A stretch of 64,000 nucleotides of DNA from Anaeroplasma sp902783745 (GTDB taxonomy: Bacteria > Bacillota_I > Bacilli_A > Acholeplasmatales > Anaeroplasmataceae). How positions within the stretch are numbered: position 1 is the stretch's first letter; the number at the start of each line of letters is the position of its first letter. Under the pieces are notes generated by a model. The model had not been told where the DNA came from and did no database searches. It saw nothing but the letters and a program-made list of their open reading frames with translations. The stretch lies in NCBI GenBank assembly GCA_946617655.1, contig CAMOKL010000002.1, forward strand, positions 62,001-126,000. The letters are read 5' to 3'. Shown one piece after another: positions 36,406 through 44,139 of the stretch. A program made the position numbers and the translations under genes.

Positions 36406-37284
36406 TTACTTTAAATCCTTTGTTAAAATATGATCCATATCATCATAATCTTGGTTTTCACCACACATACCCCAAATGAAAGTATAATTCATTGTTGCAG
36501 ATGCTGCATGAATTGACCATGCTGGTGAAATTACAGCCTGTTCAGGTCCCATAACGATATGACGAGTTTCATCAGGCTTACCCATTAAATGGAATACTCT
36601 ATCTTCTTCTGGGAAATCAAAATAGAAATAAACTTCCATTCTTCTTTCATGTGTATGACATGGCATAGTATTCCAGCATGAACCCTTGTCTAATGCAGTC
36701 ATACCCATAGCTAACTGACAAGAATCAATAATTGCAGTATTAATATACTTATTGATTACTCTCTTGTTCATATGTTCAGCATCACCTAAACTTTGGTGAA
36801 TAGCTTCAACTGCCTTAATATCTCCTTTGAATGCAGCTAAGTTTTCCTTAGTATATGCAATATATACTGTTGGATAAGTCTTATGTGCAGGAGATGATGT
36901 CATATAGAACTTTGCAGGATTCTTTGAATCATTTGACTTAAATTCAATTTCCTTAACGCCAAGTCCAACATACATACCATCCTTATGCTTGATATCATAT
37001 GTCTTACCATCAAGTGTAACCTTACCGTCACCACCAATGTTAATAAAACCTAATTCTCTTCTTTCTAAGAAATATTTTGCTCTCATTTCAGAAGAACCTT
37101 CAAGCTTTAAAGCCTTAGTTACAGGCATAATACCACCTGCAATAATTCTATCTTGATGAGAATATGTTAATAAAATATCATCAGCTTCAAATACCTTTTC
37201 AATTAAATAATGCTGTCTTAATAAAGCAGTATCATAATTCTTTGAATCAAGTGGATGATTTGCATATCTTACGTCTAGTTTCAT
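36406..37284 (-). CDS. kduI: 5-dehydro-4-deoxy-D-glucuronate isomerase
   Basis: Start at ATG 37284 (8 nt after GGAGG) gives 292 residues, close to other KduI proteins. The cupin fold holds SSPAHKTYPTVYI and MPCHTHERRMEVYFYFDF, which provide the zinc His and Glu ligands, and WSIHAASATMNYTFIWGMCGEN near the end. It converts 5-keto-4-deoxyuronate, produced from pectin or glycosaminoglycan breakdown, to 2,5-diketo-3-deoxygluconate. The usual partners kduD, lyases or transporters are not adjacent, so it stands as an orphan, behind an inverted-repeat promoter. Confidence 0.93.
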   Translation of the reverse strand: MKLDVRYANHPLDSKNYDTALLRQHYLIEKVFEADDILLTYSHQDRIIAGGIMPVTKALKLEGSSEMRAKYFLERRELGFINIGGDGKVTLDGKTYDIKHKDGMYVGLGVKEIEFKSNDSKNPAKFYMTSSPAHKTYPTVYIAYTKENLAAFKGDIKAVEAIHQSLGDAEHMNKRVINKYINTAIIDSCQLAMGMTALDKGSCWNTMPCHTHERRMEVYFYFDFPEEDRVFHLMGKPDETRHIVMGPEQAVISPAWSIHAASATMNYTFIWGMCGENQDYDDMDHILTKDLK

Positions 37285-37313
37285 TTCTTTTGCCTCCATA
37301 AATTACTAAGACT

Positions 37314-37347
37314 ATTATATCACAATAAATATAATTAGTGTGATATA
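37314..37347 (-). promoter_or_regulatory. Promoter and candidate operator of kduI
   Basis: The minus strand has TGTGATATAAT (extended -10, 37314-37324). It overlaps one arm of a perfect 9-bp inverted repeat, TATATCACA (37316-37324) and TGTGATATA (37339-37347), spaced by 14 nt. The arms fall over the -10 and -35 positions, a good place for a repressor. Confidence 0.6.
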
Positions 37348-37363
37348 AATAAAAAAAGATTAA

Positions 37364-37996
37364 TTATTTATGAGATGCTTCCCATTCATCACATTTTTGT
37401 TCTAACAATTTGAAATCAAGGTAATACTTAGAATAATTATATTCTTTTTTACTTTCATCATCTAAATCATTTAATTCTTCATTAGTCAAATTAGAATATT
37501 TTAATTTATTAAAATAAATTTTGTTAGCTCTTGATACTAAATAATTTTTATTGCTATTCTCATTTATCCAATTATACAAATTTTGGAAATTTGTTTTAAA
37601 TATAGGATTAGTTTCATTTTGAATTGAATATTGAATTCTAACAGATTTAGGAAGTGGAATCATATAAGCTACTTTTAATACTTGTTGTAGTTTTTCATTA
37701 CCACTTTTGTCCACAGTTATGTAATAAACATCAAATTTTGATCTTTTAATTTTTCTAATACCGCTATTATTAAAATAAACTATTTTTCTATTTTTTTCTT
37801 CCTTAGAACCTGAATGAATCGGAATAAAATATTCTTTGTTATCAACACTTAAGATTACACCGACATATTTTCTTCCACCTGTAGCACTTACATCTGCTTT
37901 GTGCTCCATAACACCACTAAGTTCTGGGAATGATTTTAAATAGTCTATATATTTTGAATCAACATTAATTATATCTAAAGTATTATTATATTGCAT
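37364..37996 (-). CDS. Type III toxin, ToxN/AbiQ-like endoribonuclease
   Basis: The 210-residue protein has the ToxN-family opening LDIINVDSKYIDYLKSF, then RKYVGVILSVDNKEYFIPIHSGSKEE. Further on are the strand-rich LKVAYMIPLPKSVRI and a helical C-terminal region. ToxN enzymes are RNases that cut both cellular RNA and their own antitoxin RNA. Directly upstream on the same strand is a terminator and, before that, tandem 39-nt repeats, the standard order promoter-ToxI-terminator-toxN. Ribosome binding site AAAGGAG. Such systems often act in phage abortive infection and plasmid stability. It could belong to the ToxN or CptN branch; that cannot be settled by eye. Confidence 0.88.
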   Translation of the reverse strand: MQYNNTLDIINVDSKYIDYLKSFPELSGVMEHKADVSATGGRKYVGVILSVDNKEYFIPIHSGSKEEKNRKIVYFNNSGIRKIKRSKFDVYYITVDKSGNEKLQQVLKVAYMIPLPKSVRIQYSIQNETNPIFKTNFQNLYNWINENSNKNYLVSRANKIYFNKLKYSNLTNEELNDLDDESKKEYNYSKYYLDFKLLEQKCDEWEASHK

Positions 37997-38010
37997 AATT
38001 CTCCTTTATA

Positions 38011-38039
38011 AGTATTAAAGGCTAGGATTACTCCCAGCC
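38011..38039 (-). terminator. Leaky terminator between ToxI repeats and toxN
   Basis: GGCTGGGA and TCCTAGCC (minus strand, one G-U pair) close a GTAA tetraloop (GNRA type), followed by TTTAATACTT, a short imperfect U-tract. In type III systems this partial terminator lets some transcription through to the toxin gene. Confidence 0.8.
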
Positions 38040-38043
38040 CTTA

Positions 38044-38150
38044 TTCGCACTTATGGTAGCGAGGCACCTTCCGTATTCAGACTTCGCACTTATGGTAGCG
38101 AGGCACCTTCCGTATTCAGACTTCGCACTTATGGTAGCGAGGCACCTTTT
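38044..38150 (-). ncRNA. ToxI-type antitoxin RNA, about 2.7 tandem 39-nt repeats
   Basis: Repeats begin at 38044, 38083 and 38122 (plus coordinates), a period of exactly 39 bp. The first two are identical, and the third matches for its first 27 bases. On the minus strand each unit contains GGT-TCGC-ACC-GCGA in that order, which can form the interleaved helices of an H-type pseudoknot, as expected of processed ToxI units. A -10 (TATAAT, 38153-38158) lies directly upstream. There are no unique spacers, so it is not a CRISPR array. Confidence 0.85.
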
Positions 38151-38152
38151 GT

Positions 38153-38158
38153 ATTATA
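38153..38158 (-). promoter_or_regulatory. -10 element of the ToxI-toxN locus
   Basis: The minus strand has TATAAT immediately before the first repeat. No convincing -35 is visible 17 nt upstream. The remaining gap to 38362 holds no gene I can support. Confidence 0.55.
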
Positions 38159-38362
38159 AAACATTTGAGGATATATATCTATCTTCACCTATAATATAGC
38201 AAAATCCCCAAAAAATGTAAAGTATTTTTTAACTTATTTTTTTCAGTATCAGTTGTAAAATTTAAATTGACAGTAATACACAAAGGGTATGGGGAATGTA
38301 TCCCTAATAAGCGTAGCGTTATTATCAAATCCTTAAAAATTTACCCATTCATAAATAGAAAA

Positions 38363-38424
38363 GACATATCATTCAGTTCATTTCAATTGTCAAAAAGCAC
38401 AAAAAAGAAACTAAATGATATGTC
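38363..38424 (-). terminator. Long-loop hairpin after the HD-GYP gene
   Basis: GACATATCATTCAGTT (38363-38378) pairs with AACTAAATGATATGTC (38409-38424), 16 bp with one mismatch, around a 30-nt loop. TTTTCTATTT follows on the minus strand, 7 nt after the stop codon. Confidence 0.65.
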
Positions 38425-38430
38425 GAATTA

Positions 38431-39675
38431 CTACTTTACAAAAACTTTAATAATATCTGAAACGATATTACCATCTATTAAATTATCTTTTACCATATTA
38501 TTTAATATATCTATGGTATTTTTTAAACTGAATTCATCCTTATAACTTCTTTTTTCAATTAAAGCTTGAAATATATCTATTACTGCAAGTAATCTATCTT
38601 CAAAAGATAAATCTGATGCAGTAAGTCCAAATGGATATCCTGTACCATTTAGCTTTTCATGATGTCTTGATGCCCATCTACATATATCATCAAGTCCATC
38701 TATTCCACTTAAGATTTTATAAGTTCCATACGCATGATTTTGAATTATTTCATATTCGGATTTAGTAAGTGATGTTGGCTTTTCTAAAATATCATTTGTA
38801 ACTAAAAGCTTACCTATATCATGGAATGCACCTGCAAAATAAAATCTAATTCTTTTATCATCATCAAACCCATAATACCTAGCCATTATTTCACACTTAC
38901 TTGCAACACCTAAAGAATGATTTTTTGTTACTGAAGATTTATAATCTATTATCTTACCAAAGAATTCACATATACCTTTTATTTCATCATCAGTATAATT
39001 AGATTTATATGACCTAAGATTTTTCTTTAGATAATTAATTTCACCTAAATCAAAAACCTCTTTTAAAATAGGATAAGTTATAGAATTTATAAATGCATCT
39101 ACCATTTCTTTTGAAAATAAAATATCAGTTAATGACTTCATTTTTATTATAGTATCATTAAATTCTTCTTCTGAAAATTTGTTAAAATCAAACATCATAT
39201 CAAACATATCTGATATATGAATAATTTGTGAAAGAATTGGTGTATCACATGCTTTTTTATGCAATGGTCCTGTGCCATTAGCATTTTCGTGATGATATAA
39301 AAGTATATCTTTTACATCAATTGAAAATGGTATAAGCCTAATATTTTCTTCACCAACAACATTATGTCTTGGGGCATTTAAAAAGCCTATTCTTAATTTA
39401 GAAGCATTTTCTTCAATCTTTAAATCATTATAATCTAAGATTTTACCATTATTATATTCTTCTCTTACATATTCAGTAAATGCATTATCATGTAATATCG
39501 CAAGACCAACTAAATCATTTAATTTGATATTATCATAAGAAAAATATTTCCCCATTAAATAAGATAAAACCGCAACATGCTTACCATGCGCATTTGAAAT
39601 GCCTCCCATTTCCATTTGAACAGTATCTAAGGCATCTGATAATGCATATAAAGTTTCTGTTAAATTTAATACCAT
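38431..39675 (-). CDS. Tandem HD-GYP domain protein, candidate cyclic-di-GMP phosphodiesterase
   Basis: Start at ATG 39675 after GGAG gives 414 residues. Two related halves are visible. The N-terminal half has AHGKHVAVLSY, LAILHDNAF and LYHHENANGTGP, so the HD pair is present but GYP is lost. The C-terminal half has NHSLGVASKCEIMARYYG, GAFHDIGKLLV and RHHEKLNGTGYPFGL, an intact HD-GYP motif. Family members hydrolyse cyclic di-GMP to GMP or pGpG. It could counter the two GGDEF proteins in this window. No membrane or sensor domain is seen. Confidence 0.82.
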   Translation of the reverse strand: MVLNLTETLYALSDALDTVQMEMGGISNAHGKHVAVLSYLMGKYFSYDNIKLNDLVGLAILHDNAFTEYVREEYNNGKILDYNDLKIEENASKLRIGFLNAPRHNVVGEENIRLIPFSIDVKDILLYHHENANGTGPLHKKACDTPILSQIIHISDMFDMMFDFNKFSEEEFNDTIIKMKSLTDILFSKEMVDAFINSITYPILKEVFDLGEINYLKKNLRSYKSNYTDDEIKGICEFFGKIIDYKSSVTKNHSLGVASKCEIMARYYGFDDDKRIRFYFAGAFHDIGKLLVTNDILEKPTSLTKSEYEIIQNHAYGTYKILSGIDGLDDICRWASRHHEKLNGTGYPFGLTASDLSFEDRLLAVIDIFQALIEKRSYKDEFSLKNTIDILNNMVKDNLIDGNIVSDIIKVFVK

Positions 39676-39704
39676 ATTAAGCATCTCCAAAGTATGTTTT
39701 AATA

Positions 39705-39713
39705 ATTATACCA
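39705..39713 (-). promoter_or_regulatory. Extended -10 promoter of the HD-GYP gene
   Basis: The minus strand reads ATATGGTATAAT, 30 nt before the start at 39675. Confidence 0.55.
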
Positions 39714-39743
39714 TATAAAAATTTAAAAATATATAAAGCTTAA

Positions 39744-39971
39744 CTATTTATGTATTATTCCATCTACTTTAGGTTTAAATATTTTATCTTCACATATATC
39801 CTTACAAAGCCAAGTTGCTTCCCCACCAACCTTTATATCATAATATATTTTGTCATCTACTTTTTTAACTAAATATATTACACCATGATATAATTCGTTA
39901 TTATAATGAAATGATACAAATTCATCTTTTTTAAATTTTGATTCAAACTTTTGCTTCTTAGAAAAAAACAT
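39744..39971 (-). CDS. 75-residue small basic protein, unknown
   Basis: The protein starts MFFSKKQKFESKFKKDEFVSF and continues with alternating hydrophobic residues (HGVIYLVKKVDDKIYYDIKVGG), suggesting a small SH3-like or Tudor-like beta barrel. It has CKDICEDK with two Cys. A good AGGTGA site precedes the ATG. It lies 8 nt downstream of the HAD hydrolase gene, so the two are cotranscribed. Confidence 0.55.
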   Translation of the reverse strand: MFFSKKQKFESKFKKDEFVSFHYNNELYHGVIYLVKKVDDKIYYDIKVGGEATWLCKDICEDKIFKPKVDGIIHK

Positions 39972-39979
39972 TAAATCAC

Positions 39980-40660
39980 CTACTTCAAAATATCTTTTAT
40001 TTTCAATAAATTTTTAACCTCATATTCAGGTTTAATATTTGAATCATTAATATTAAATCTATTAACATAGATATTATGTATATTAGAATTAATTGCACCT
40101 AAAATATCAGAATCTAATCTATCACCAATAATAATATAATTATCTTTATTAAAATCATTTAAATCATTAAATATATAATTAAAGAATTCTATATCAGGCT
40201 TATTAAAGCCTATATCTTCACTAACATATATCTTTTTAAAATAATTCTTTAATCCTGATATTTCTAATCTTTTATTTTGTACTTCAATCATTCCATTAGA
40301 TGCAATAAATAATTGATATTTATTAGATAAATAATCTAATATTTCTTTTACATCATCATAAATTATTGCTTCATATTTCAAAGCTTCTACATAATATTTA
40401 TTTAATTCAACAGGATCATATTTTAATCCTAAATATTTTAATATTTCATTAAATCTATTAAAATGGAATTCTTTTCTTTCCATTTTTTTATTTTTATATT
40501 CATTAAAGTAATATTCATTTAGCTCACTAAACTTTTTAATATCTTCTTCTTTAACTTTATAATCAAAGAAATTATTTATAGTCTTTATAAAAGCATCCTT
40601 TTCACCCATATTAAAATCTAGGATAGTTCCATCTAGGTCAAATAATATATATTTTATCAT
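39980..40660 (-). CDS. HAD-superfamily hydrolase (YjjG-like)
   Basis: Start at ATG 40660 gives 226 residues. Motif I is ILFDLDGTILDF, motif II LFIASNG, motif III has Lys in FNKPDIEFF, and motif IV is IIIGDRLDSDILGA. The helical cap between motifs I and II fits subclass IA, as in YjjG-type nucleotidases. It may be a house-cleaning pyrimidine nucleotidase; substrate is inferred. Confidence 0.82.
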   Translation of the reverse strand: MIKYILFDLDGTILDFNMGEKDAFIKTINNFFDYKVKEEDIKKFSELNEYYFNEYKNKKMERKEFHFNRFNEILKYLGLKYDPVELNKYYVEALKYEAIIYDDVKEILDYLSNKYQLFIASNGMIEVQNKRLEISGLKNYFKKIYVSEDIGFNKPDIEFFNYIFNDLNDFNKDNYIIIGDRLDSDILGAINSNIHNIYVNRFNINDSNIKPEYEVKNLLKIKDILK

Positions 40661-40746
40661 AACCCCCACCTCAATATTATTTTATAATATTTTAATTAAA
40701 ATTTAGCTTTTTATTTTATAATTCAATAAAAAAATGAGGTGATTTG

Positions 40747-41592
40747 ATGAAAAAAAATATTTTATCTTTAACTCTAGTATCTCTACTACTTGTATCATGT
40801 AGTAATAATGATATAACTACAACAAATATGAATGAAGAAAATAACTTAGAAGTTACATATCTAAATGTAGGTAAAGCTGATGCGATTGTATTAAAATATC
40901 AAGATTCATATACATTAATAGATACCGGTTTAGAAGAAACTTCTAATATACTAATCAACTCATTAAATAATATGGGATGTAAGAATATAGATTATTTAAT
41001 AATATCTCATTTCGATAAAGACCATGTTGGTGGTGCATCTTATTTACTTGATAATTTTAGTGTATCAAAAATATATACTACATATAAATCAAGTGATTCT
41101 AATACTAATTCTTATAATAGCTTTATTAATAAAATAACTGAATTAAATTACAATGATATATTAACTGTAGTGGATACTTTAACTGAATTTAAAATAGATA
41201 ATATTAATTACGTTATATATCCAGCATCAGGAGATGATTGTTATACTAATGATTTATCAAATAATTCATCATTATTAGTAAAAACAACATATGATAACAG
41301 ATCATTTTTATTTACAGGTGATGCAGAAAAACAACGTATTAAAGAAATAATAAAATATGATATTTCATGTGATGTATTAAAAATACCACATCATGGTGGT
41401 ATTGAAGATAATTCAGATAAATTAATAAGTGAAGCAAACCCAACATATTCAATAATAACATCAAGTATTGATGAGCCTGAAGATCAAGAATTAGTAGATT
41501 TATTATATGAATATGGAAGTGAGGTATACTTTACTAGAAATGGAGATATTAAAGTTACAACTGATGGGGATAATATAAAAATAGAACAATAA
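40747..41592 (+). CDS. Secreted metallo-beta-lactamase-fold lipoprotein (ComEC C-terminal-like)
   Basis: The 281-residue protein has a lipoprotein signal peptide ending LLLVSCS, so it is exported and lipidated. The mature part starts LEVTYLNVGKADAIVL, then LIDTG, ISHFDKDHVGGA (HxxxDH zinc motif with Phe/Asp/Lys insertion), FTGDAE and LKIPHHGG. This is the ComEC/Rec2 C-terminal hydrolase type. Stand-alone secreted forms may act on extracellular nucleic acid or phosphate esters. ATG 40747 follows GAGGTGA. Confidence 0.8.
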   Translation: MKKNILSLTLVSLLLVSCSNNDITTTNMNEENNLEVTYLNVGKADAIVLKYQDSYTLIDTGLEETSNILINSLNNMGCKNIDYLIISHFDKDHVGGASYLLDNFSVSKIYTTYKSSDSNTNSYNSFINKITELNYNDILTVVDTLTEFKIDNINYVIYPASGDDCYTNDLSNNSSLLVKTTYDNRSFLFTGDAEKQRIKEIIKYDISCDVLKIPHHGGIEDNSDKLISEANPTYSIITSSIDEPEDQELVDLLYEYGSEVYFTRNGDIKVTTDGDNIKIEQ

Positions 41593-41604
41593 TGTTTTAT
41601 TTTT

Positions 41605-42789
41605 TTAACGATTATTTATACTAGATATCCAAGAATCTATAAAATCTAAGACAATTTTACCATTTCCTACATTACAGTGATTATCTGCTTCTTCTTTGTC
41701 TGTAAATAGTCTAAATGTTAATGATTTAGTATTAGTTAGCATATCTAATTCTTTATTAATTAAATGATAATCAATAAAATGATCTTTGCTTGCACCAATA
41801 ATTAGCATATCTTGTGTTATTTTATCTGCAACTGGTTTGATATCATACTCTTTTAATTTATTTGCATATTCATATGCATCCTTTGCTTCATATGCATAGC
41901 ATCCATGCTTTAAGCCCCAATCGATAATTGGGCTTTTTTTAGCTCTTTTTTTGAATGCTTTATTAATAATAGGCTTTAAGTGCAGCTTCATTGCAAATTT
42001 AAATAATTTTTTAGTTCTATTATTTAATTGACCCATAATTACATCCAAGAAGCATGGAAATACACTCCAAGCTACAACTTTAGTAATTCTTTTGTCAAAT
42101 GCGGCAGCTCTTGGTGCTAAATATCCACCTAATGAAATACCAATAATAGTTATATCTTCTAAATTATAATAATCTAATACTGCCTTTACTGGTTCTTCCC
42201 ATTTATATGTAAAATGCATATTTTGTACTCTTACAACACCACCTTGTCCTGGTCCTTCAAACATGTAAACCTCATATCCTAAATCATTTAAATATAGGAC
42301 TGTAAATAAGAATTCTTCAAAATATGAATCATTACCTCCATGGATTAATATTTTACCCTTAGGAATTCCTTCTGGTTTTAGATGCATAACAGGTAATTTT
42401 ACATTTTTATAATCTATATAATCTAATTTAATTATTGGATTATCTCCTTTAAAATAATCCTCATAATATTCATAAAATAGTTTAGTTGCTAATTCATAAT
42501 ATTTTTTCTTATCAGGATCTCCATCATACATAAAGAATTCGCTCATTCTATAATATGCAATCGCATTATCTATTCTATCATCCTTTAATGCTATATCACC
42601 TAATTTAATAAGCTCACGTTTCCAATCATTACTATTTTTAATACCATTTGAAATAGGTAAAATATCTTCTAATCTTCCACCATCCCAATTAATTATTCTA
42701 TTTAATTGATAATTAAAATTAGGCTCATCATTTAATTTATATACTCCTTTTTTTAAAGTGTATGGTTTATTTATATCATACTTTAGCAT
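41605..42789 (-). CDS. Alpha/beta hydrolase with N-terminal helical domain (FrsA/dihydropseudooxynicotine-hydrolase-like)
   Basis: The 394-residue protein has about 120 helical residues (IDNAIAYYRMSEFFMY...) before the hydrolase core. Core features are KILIHGGNDSYFEEF, VYMFEGPGQGG, IIGISLGGYLAPRAAA (Ser in GxSxG), LIIGASKDHFIDYH (Asp) and EEADNHCNVGN (His). Substrate unknown. Strong GAGGAGA site. No neighbour suggests a pathway. Confidence 0.75.
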   Translation of the reverse strand: MLKYDINKPYTLKKGVYKLNDEPNFNYQLNRIINWDGGRLEDILPISNGIKNSNDWKRELIKLGDIALKDDRIDNAIAYYRMSEFFMYDGDPDKKKYYELATKLFYEYYEDYFKGDNPIIKLDYIDYKNVKLPVMHLKPEGIPKGKILIHGGNDSYFEEFLFTVLYLNDLGYEVYMFEGPGQGGVVRVQNMHFTYKWEEPVKAVLDYYNLEDITIIGISLGGYLAPRAAAFDKRITKVVAWSVFPCFLDVIMGQLNNRTKKLFKFAMKLHLKPIINKAFKKRAKKSPIIDWGLKHGCYAYEAKDAYEYANKLKEYDIKPVADKITQDMLIIGASKDHFIDYHLINKELDMLTNTKSLTFRLFTDKEEADNHCNVGNGKIVLDFIDSWISSINNR

Positions 42790-42879
42790 ATTTAATCTCC
42801 TCTAAAAAAACACTTTAGTTAGTTAAATCTAACCAATAAGATTATATATCTAGTAGTTAGCATAGTCAAACTTTTTATA

Positions 42880-42928
42880 TAAATAAAAACCAAGTTTCAT
42901 ACTTTGTTATCATATGAATCTTGGTTTT
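42880..42928 (-). terminator. Terminator of the carboxynorspermidine operon
   Basis: AAAACCAAG and CTTGGTTTT, with TTCATA/TATGAA inside after one mismatch, form a stem of 16 positions followed by TTTTATTT on the minus strand. Confidence 0.85.
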
Positions 42929-42932
42929 TGTT

Positions 42933-44138
42933 TTATTTCTTAAATCTACCTAATCTATATTTAAAATCATCATATCCAAAATTAGTTAGTTTTTCTAATG
43001 AATCATCACTATGTAGGATATAAATATCTGGTAAAGGCATTCCATTAAAAGTGTTATTTTTACAAGTTGTATATAATGCCATATCACCAAATACTAAATA
43101 TTCACCAATATTTAGAATATGATCAAATTTATAATCACCTGTAATATCACCTGATAGACATGTTGGGCCACCAATTCTATATGTAATATTTGAATCTTCT
43201 AAATCAGCTTGATATAGTGGTGGAAGATATGGCATTTCTATTACATCTGGCATATGACATGCAGCACTACAATCTGATATTGCGATATAATCATCATGAT
43301 TTTTAAATGTATCTAATACCTTAGATACTAAATATCCTGCATTTAAAACAATACCTTCACCTGGTTCTAAATATACTTCTACATTCCATTTATCTTGTGC
43401 ATATTTAATACATTTTTCTAATCTATTAATATCATAATCTTCTCTTACGATATGGTGTCCTCCACCAAAATTAATCCATTTTAATTTATTTAAATACTTG
43501 CCAAACTTCTTATCTACTTCATATAAAGTTTTTTCTAAGTCGTCAGAATTTTGTTGGCATAATGTATGAAAATGTATTCCATCTAATAAATTAAATGTAT
43601 CTATATCTATTTCTTCTTCAAATGACTTTAGTGTAATACCAAGTCTTGATTTAGGAGCACATGGGTCATATATTGCATGACCTTCTTGTGTTGAAAATTC
43701 AGGATTAATTCTAACACCAATACTTTTACCTGATTTTTTTGCTTTAGGACCAAATTTTTTTAATTGATTTACTGAATTAAATACTATATGGTCTGCGTAT
43801 TTTAATATTTCATCAAATTCATCATCTCTATAAGCACCACAAAAAACATGTACTTCTTTTGATGGCATTTCTTCTCTACCAAGTCTTGCCTCAAAAAGAC
43901 CAGATGCCTCAGTACCATAAACATAATTAGATAATGTATCAAATAGGTCATAATTACTAAAGCATTTTAATGCAAGTAATATCTTTGCGCCAGTCCTATC
44001 CATTATTCCTTTAATTATTTTTCCGTTTTTAATAAGCATAGCCTCATCAATAGCGTAAAAGGGAGTTTTAACTCCCTTAAACATTACATCAGGGCTCTTA
44101 TCTTTAAATCTTATAAAAGGAGCTCTTAAATCTTTCAT
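42933..44138 (-). CDS. nspC: Carboxynorspermidine/carboxyspermidine decarboxylase
   Basis: The 401-residue PLP enzyme is of alanine-racemase/LysA fold. Landmarks are TPFYAIDEAMLIKNG, ILLALKCFSNYDLF (PLP Lys in ALKxF), GVRINPEF, DGIHFHTLCQQNSDD, WINFGGGHH (phosphate site), YLEPGEG and IGGPTCLSGD (catalytic Cys from the partner subunit). The family decarboxylates carboxynorspermidine or carboxyspermidine to the triamine. The ATG lies 1 nt after the synthase stop, with GGTGG inside that gene, so they are coupled. In gut bacteria the likely product is spermidine. Confidence 0.94.
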   Translation of the reverse strand: MKDLRAPFIRFKDKSPDVMFKGVKTPFYAIDEAMLIKNGKIIKGIMDRTGAKILLALKCFSNYDLFDTLSNYVYGTEASGLFEARLGREEMPSKEVHVFCGAYRDDEFDEILKYADHIVFNSVNQLKKFGPKAKKSGKSIGVRINPEFSTQEGHAIYDPCAPKSRLGITLKSFEEEIDIDTFNLLDGIHFHTLCQQNSDDLEKTLYEVDKKFGKYLNKLKWINFGGGHHIVREDYDINRLEKCIKYAQDKWNVEVYLEPGEGIVLNAGYLVSKVLDTFKNHDDYIAISDCSAACHMPDVIEMPYLPPLYQADLEDSNITYRIGGPTCLSGDITGDYKFDHILNIGEYLVFGDMALYTTCKNNTFNGMPLPDIYILHSDDSLEKLTNFGYDDFKYRLGRFKK

Positions 44139-44139
44139 A

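Noticed and set aside
38044..38150. Possible CRISPR array from the 39-nt repeats
   Set aside because: The repeats are directly adjacent with no unique spacers and lie ahead of a ToxN-like gene; no cas genes are present.
38267..38545. 92-codon plus-strand frame
   Set aside because: It overlaps the HD-GYP terminator and coding end, has no ribosome binding site and no recognisable protein features.
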